DNA of 64,000 nucleotides, taken from contig NZ_NIRS01000001.1 in the NCBI RefSeq assembly GCF_002934665.1, positions 992,001-1,056,000 on the forward strand, in the 5' to 3' direction. Source of the stretch: Pseudomonas laurylsulfatiphila. GTDB taxonomy: Bacteria > Pseudomonadota > Gammaproteobacteria > Pseudomonadales > Pseudomonadaceae. How positions within the stretch are numbered: position 1 is the first letter of the stretch; every line of letters begins with the position of its first letter. Below the pieces are notes generated by a model. It did not search any database. It saw only the letters and a list, made by a program, of their open reading frames with translations, and was not told the DNA's origin. Made by a program: the position numbers and the translations under genes. Below, piece after piece: positions 61,202-64,000 of the stretch.

Positions 61202-62317
61202 TCAGAGGGTGGGTTGAAACGGCACGAACTCGGTCACTTCCAGATCGAAACCGGACACGGCCTTGTAGGGCACCGGCGAGCTCATCAGGCGCATTTTGCG
61301 CACGTTCTGGTCGCGCAGGATCTGTGCGCCGATGCCCAGGGTCCGTTGCGGAAACTGCGGTGTGCGCGGCTTGCCGCCGCTGCGCTGGCGCAGTTGTTCA
61401 AGCACGCCGTCGGCGGTTTCCTTCTGTGCCAGCAACACCAGTACGCCGTCACCGGCGGCGGCGATGCTCGCCAGCGAGCGTTCGAGCGTCCACTGCTGTG
61501 TCCCGCCTTCGCTTTCACAGCCCAGAACGTCGCGCAACGTCTCGATGCTTTGCACCCGCACCAGCACCGGTTGTGTGCTGTCGATCCGGCCCTTGACCAG
61601 TGCCAGGTGCAACGCGCCCTGGTAGGTGTCCTGATAGGTCGTCACCTGGAACTCGCCGTGGCGAGTCTGTAACGGATACTCACCACCGCGCTCGATCGTG
61701 CCCTCATGCAGGATGCGATAGTGAATCAGGTCAGCGATGGTGCCGATCCGCAAGCCATGACGCTGGGCGAATTCATGCAACTCGGCGCCACGGGCCAGTT
61801 CGCCGTCCTCGTTGAGAATGCCCACCAGGGTCGCCGCCGGTTGCCGCCCCGCCAGCCGTGTCAGGTCGCAAGCGGCCTCGACATGTCCGGCCCGCTGCAT
61901 CACGCCACCGGGCAAGGCCTGCACCGGGAAGATATGCCCCGGTTGCACCAGGTCCGCCGGTACGCTGGCCGGGTCGACCGCCACCTGGATCGACCGCGCC
62001 CGGTCTGCCGCCGAGATGCCGGTGGACACCCCGGTGGCGGCTTCGATCGAGCGGGTAAACCCCACGCCATGTTGCGCCCGGGAGTTGGGCACCATCAGGT
62101 CCAGGCCCAGCGCGCGGCAGCGCTGCTCGGTCAAGGCCAGGCAAATCAACCCGCGTGCCTGCACCGCCATGAAGGTGACGGCCTCGGCCCCTGCCTGTTC
62201 GGCGGCCATCAGCAGTGAGCCTTCACCGTTGTGTTCATCGTCGGTGATCACCACCATCTGACCGGCACCAATGGCCTCGATCAGTTGCGGCACCGTGTTG
62301 AAAACCAGGCCGCTCAT
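61202..62317 (-). CDS. RibBA-like protein (DHBP synthase with degenerate GTP cyclohydrolase II)
   Basis: The 371-residue protein has an N-terminal 3,4-dihydroxy-2-butanone-4-phosphate synthase domain (VVITDDEHNGEGSLLMAAE, shown in part; QRAGHVEAACDLTRLAG) and a C-terminal GTP cyclohydrolase II-like half whose zinc site (normally Cys-x10-Cys-x-Cys) is missing: only one Cys, in VLGCESEGG, remains. The DDE block is also one residue shorter than usual. It may make the riboflavin precursor for this flavoenzyme-rich pathway, or have another role. It overlaps the esterase gene as ATGA. Confidence 0.78.
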   Translation of the reverse strand: MSGLVFNTVPQLIEAIGAGQMVVITDDEHNGEGSLLMAAEQAGAEAVTFMAVQARGLICLALTEQRCRALGLDLMVPNSRAQHGVGFTRSIEAATGVSTGISAADRARSIQVAVDPASVPADLVQPGHIFPVQALPGGVMQRAGHVEAACDLTRLAGRQPAATLVGILNEDGELARGAELHEFAQRHGLRIGTIADLIHYRILHEGTIERGGEYPLQTRHGEFQVTTYQDTYQGALHLALVKGRIDSTQPVLVRVQSIETLRDVLGCESEGGTQQWTLERSLASIAAAGDGVLVLLAQKETADGVLEQLRQRSGGKPRTPQFPQRTLGIGAQILRDQNVRKMRLMSSPVPYKAVSGFDLEVTEFVPFQPTL

Positions 62318-63246
62318 TTGAGTGCCCCGCGCAAATCGGCACAAGCTTCCGTCAATGCTTGTGCTGCTGCTTCAACAAACGGCGCCATGCTGATAAAACC
62401 GTGGATCATGCCCTCGTAACGCTGCACGCGCACCGCCACACCGGCTTCGCGCAGGCACTCGGCCAACGCTTCGCCCTCGTCCCGCAGGGGATCGAATCCG
62501 GCGCTGAACAATGTGGTCGGCGGCAAGCCTGCCAGGCTTTCGGCTCGTAATGGCGAGGCCAACGGATCATCCGCTTGTCCATCCTCTTGCAGGTATTGCT
62601 GCCAGAACCAGCGCATCGCCTTGGCGGAAAGCAGATAACTTTCGGCGAATTCCTCGAAGGACTGACTGTCGCATCCCGCATCGGTGACCGGGTAGAACAG
62701 GCACTGATAGCTGATCTTCGGTCCCTTGCCTTGCGCCGCCAGTTGGCTGACCGCCAGCGCCAGATTGCCACCCGCACTGTCGCCGGCCACGGCCAACCGG
62801 CTGCCATCGACGCGCAGTTCAGCCGCCTGCTCAACCAGCCAGCAGGTGGCCGCATAGCAGTCGAGGGGCGCCGCCGGGAACGGGTGTTCCGGGGCCAATC
62901 GATAAGCCACGGACACCACCACCGCCTCGGTCTGGCGCGCCAGCGAACGGCAAAGATTATCGTGGGTATCGAGATTGCCCATGACAAATCCGCCGCCATG
63001 GAAAAACACCAGCAACGGCAGGTCGGACGCTTGCGATGGCCGGTACAGCCGTGCATCCAGATCACCGTCCGCGCCGGCCACTTTAAGATCGCGCACCTCG
63101 CTCATCGGATCGCCGGGGATGGCCGGCAACAGGTTATCGGAGAACTGCCGGTACTGAGCGGCATCGACCTGGCTGAAATCGGGTTCCGGGAGGTCGCGAA
63201 ATTGCTGGAGAACCCCGGCGATCTGCTTATCGAGCGGCATGGGCAT
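62314..63246 (-). CDS. HSL-family alpha/beta hydrolase (esterase/lipase)
   Basis: The 310-residue hydrolase has the HSL-family oxyanion motif FFHGGGFVMGN (about residues 80-90), nucleophile GDSAGGN (Ser near 157), and the late Asp (FDPLRDEGEA) and His (EGMIHGFISM). It could cleave steroid esters or lactones. It is not the meta-cleavage hydrolase HsaD, which has a different oxyanion arrangement. It overlaps the upstream SDR by 20 bp and the RibBA-like gene by 4 bp, so the three form one unit. Confidence 0.88.
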   Translation of the reverse strand: MPMPLDKQIAGVLQQFRDLPEPDFSQVDAAQYRQFSDNLLPAIPGDPMSEVRDLKVAGADGDLDARLYRPSQASDLPLLVFFHGGGFVMGNLDTHDNLCRSLARQTEAVVVSVAYRLAPEHPFPAAPLDCYAATCWLVEQAAELRVDGSRLAVAGDSAGGNLALAVSQLAAQGKGPKISYQCLFYPVTDAGCDSQSFEEFAESYLLSAKAMRWFWQQYLQEDGQADDPLASPLRAESLAGLPPTTLFSAGFDPLRDEGEALAECLREAGVAVRVQRYEGMIHGFISMAPFVEAAAQALTEACADLRGALK

Positions 63247-64000
63247 CGTCCTCTACGTCGGTCATTTGAAATTGCGGATTGGTCTCGCCCAGGATGCTTT
63301 GTACCCGGCGCTCAAGGGCCGGTTTGAAGCCCTTGTGGGGCAGGATCCAGAAGCGTTTTTGCGCGACGGCGGCGAACACTTGCGCGGCCAGTTCCGCCGG
63401 GGTCATGCCCTGGCGAATGGTGCTGTCGAGCAGTTGACTGAAGTCGGATCCGGCGCTGTCCACCACCTGGTTCGACGCCATGATTTCACTCGCCACCGGC
63501 CCCGGGCACAGCACCGAAACCGACACCGGCGCTCCGAGCATGGCGAGTTCGTAATGCAGGGTTTCCGAGAGCGCGACCACCGCCTGCTTGGTCACGTTGT
63601 ACGGTGCCATCAACGGACTGCTGACCAGCCCGGCAAGGGACGCGGTGTTGATCACATGGGCTGCCCGGCCCTGGCTGAGCAACAGCGGCACGAAACTGCG
63701 AATGCCGTTGATCACGCCGCCCAGGTTGACGTCGAGCATGCGCTGCCATTGCGCCTCGGTGATTTCCCAGCTGAAGCCGGTCTGCATGACGCCGGCGTTG
63801 TTGAACAGCAGGTCGACCCCGCCAAAGTGCTCGACAGCCCGGTCACGCAAGCGCTCGACCTGCTGCACCTCACCGACATCGGTGACGCAGGCAATCGCTT
63901 GCGCACCACCGGCCTTCAATTCGTCGCACAGGGCTTGCAGGCCCGCCGCATCCCGATCCGCCAGCACCAGGCGCATGCCCAGTGTCACCGCATGCTCGGC
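63227..64000 (-). CDS. Short-chain dehydrogenase (partial, 5' end off window)
   Basis: The frame is open to the right edge: the codons before 63988 continue as AEHAVTLGMRLVLADRD, so the start and the glycine-rich cofactor motif lie outside the window. Visible are NNAGVMQTG, Ser in INTASLAGL, YNVTKQAVVAL and the C-terminal PHKGFKPALERRVQSIL. It is a classical SDR and probably heads or lies within the SDR-esterase-RibBA-like operon. The steroid hydroxyl group it acts on cannot be told from sequence. Confidence 0.85.
   Translation of the reverse strand, partial: AEHAVTLGMRLVLADRDAAGLQALCDELKAGGAQAIACVTDVGEVQQVERLRDRAVEHFGGVDLLFNNAGVMQTGFSWEITEAQWQRMLDVNLGGVINGIRSFVPLLLSQGRAAHVINTASLAGLVSSPLMAPYNVTKQAVVALSETLHYELAMLGAPVSVSVLCPGPVASEIMASNQVVDSAGSDFSQLLDSTIRQGMTPAELAAQVFAAVAQKRFWILPHKGFKPALERRVQSILGETNPQFQMTDVEDDAHAAR

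Noticed and set aside
62314..63246. Candidate for the missing meta-cleavage hydrolase HsaD
   Set aside because: The HGGG and GDSAGGN motifs place it in the HSL esterase family, not in the meta-cleavage-product hydrolases.
30503..64000. Integrative element or prophage carrying the steroid genes
   Set aside because: Within the window there is no integrase, phage gene, att repeat or conjugation gene; only REPs and one IS are seen.

Overview
The window looks like a chromosomal segment of a Pseudomonas of the fluorescens group. The evidence is the gene order tig-clpP-clpX-lon-hupB-ppiD, a tRNA-Arg/His/Leu/His cluster next to folD, the GC-rich codon use, and dense REP/REPIN palindromes typical of that group. 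All identifications are from reading the sequence; no database search was run.

Layout. 1-7.3 kb: the 5' part of a very large animal-type haem peroxidase gene (minus strand, runs off the left edge), divergent from a complete type I secretion operon (ABC ATPase, membrane fusion protein, TolC-like outer membrane protein). 7.5-10.9 kb: a nitrilase-fold protein that has lost catalytic residues, an AraC-type regulator, a 28-residue acidic mini-protein and a proline-rich lipoprotein. 11-21.6 kb: the core proteostasis block ppiD, hupB, lon, clpX, clpP, tig, then four tRNA genes (plus a tRNA-Asp-like relic beside hupB) and folD. 21.8-30.4 kb: pbpG, small proteins, a C39-like lipoprotein without its catalytic residues, a TerC-family protein, nhaR-like, an MFS exporter, sstT and a DUF1993 protein.

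30.5 kb to the right edge is almost wholly a steroid-degradation region. A ten-gene minus-strand operon runs hsaC-ipdA-ipdB-enoyl-CoA hydratase-ipdC-echA20-two acyl-CoA dehydrogenases-thiolase-ipdF. Beyond it are a luciferase-like monooxygenase, hsaA, hsaB, a 3-keto-5alpha-steroid delta4-dehydrogenase-like flavoprotein, a 3beta/17beta-HSD-like SDR, kshB, another SDR, fadD3, kstD with an SDR, a DUF1302/DUF1329 envelope pair, an exported SurE-like protein, a RibBA-like protein, an HSL-family esterase and a partial SDR. Together they cover ring-A dehydrogenation, the reductase of 9alpha-hydroxylation, ring-A hydroxylation and meta-cleavage, and activation and degradation of the C/D-ring propionate. 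kshA, hsaD, hsaEFG and side-chain genes are not in the window.

The most interesting signal is regulatory. Seven transcription units of the steroid region each carry the same 44-bp module in the same orientation: an 18-bp box (consensus TAGTCYNNNYGGACGATG, an inverted repeat GTCC-N4-GGAC), then exactly 20 bp, then a -10-like hexamer. This looks like an activator-dependent promoter and defines a local regulon that includes the DUF1302/DUF1329 pair and the luciferase-like enzyme. The steroid region is also unusually rich in mobile DNA: many REPINs, a 134-bp tandem amplification of a REPIN, and an IS481-family element sitting inside one of two inverted copies of a longer repeat, between hsaA and hsaB.
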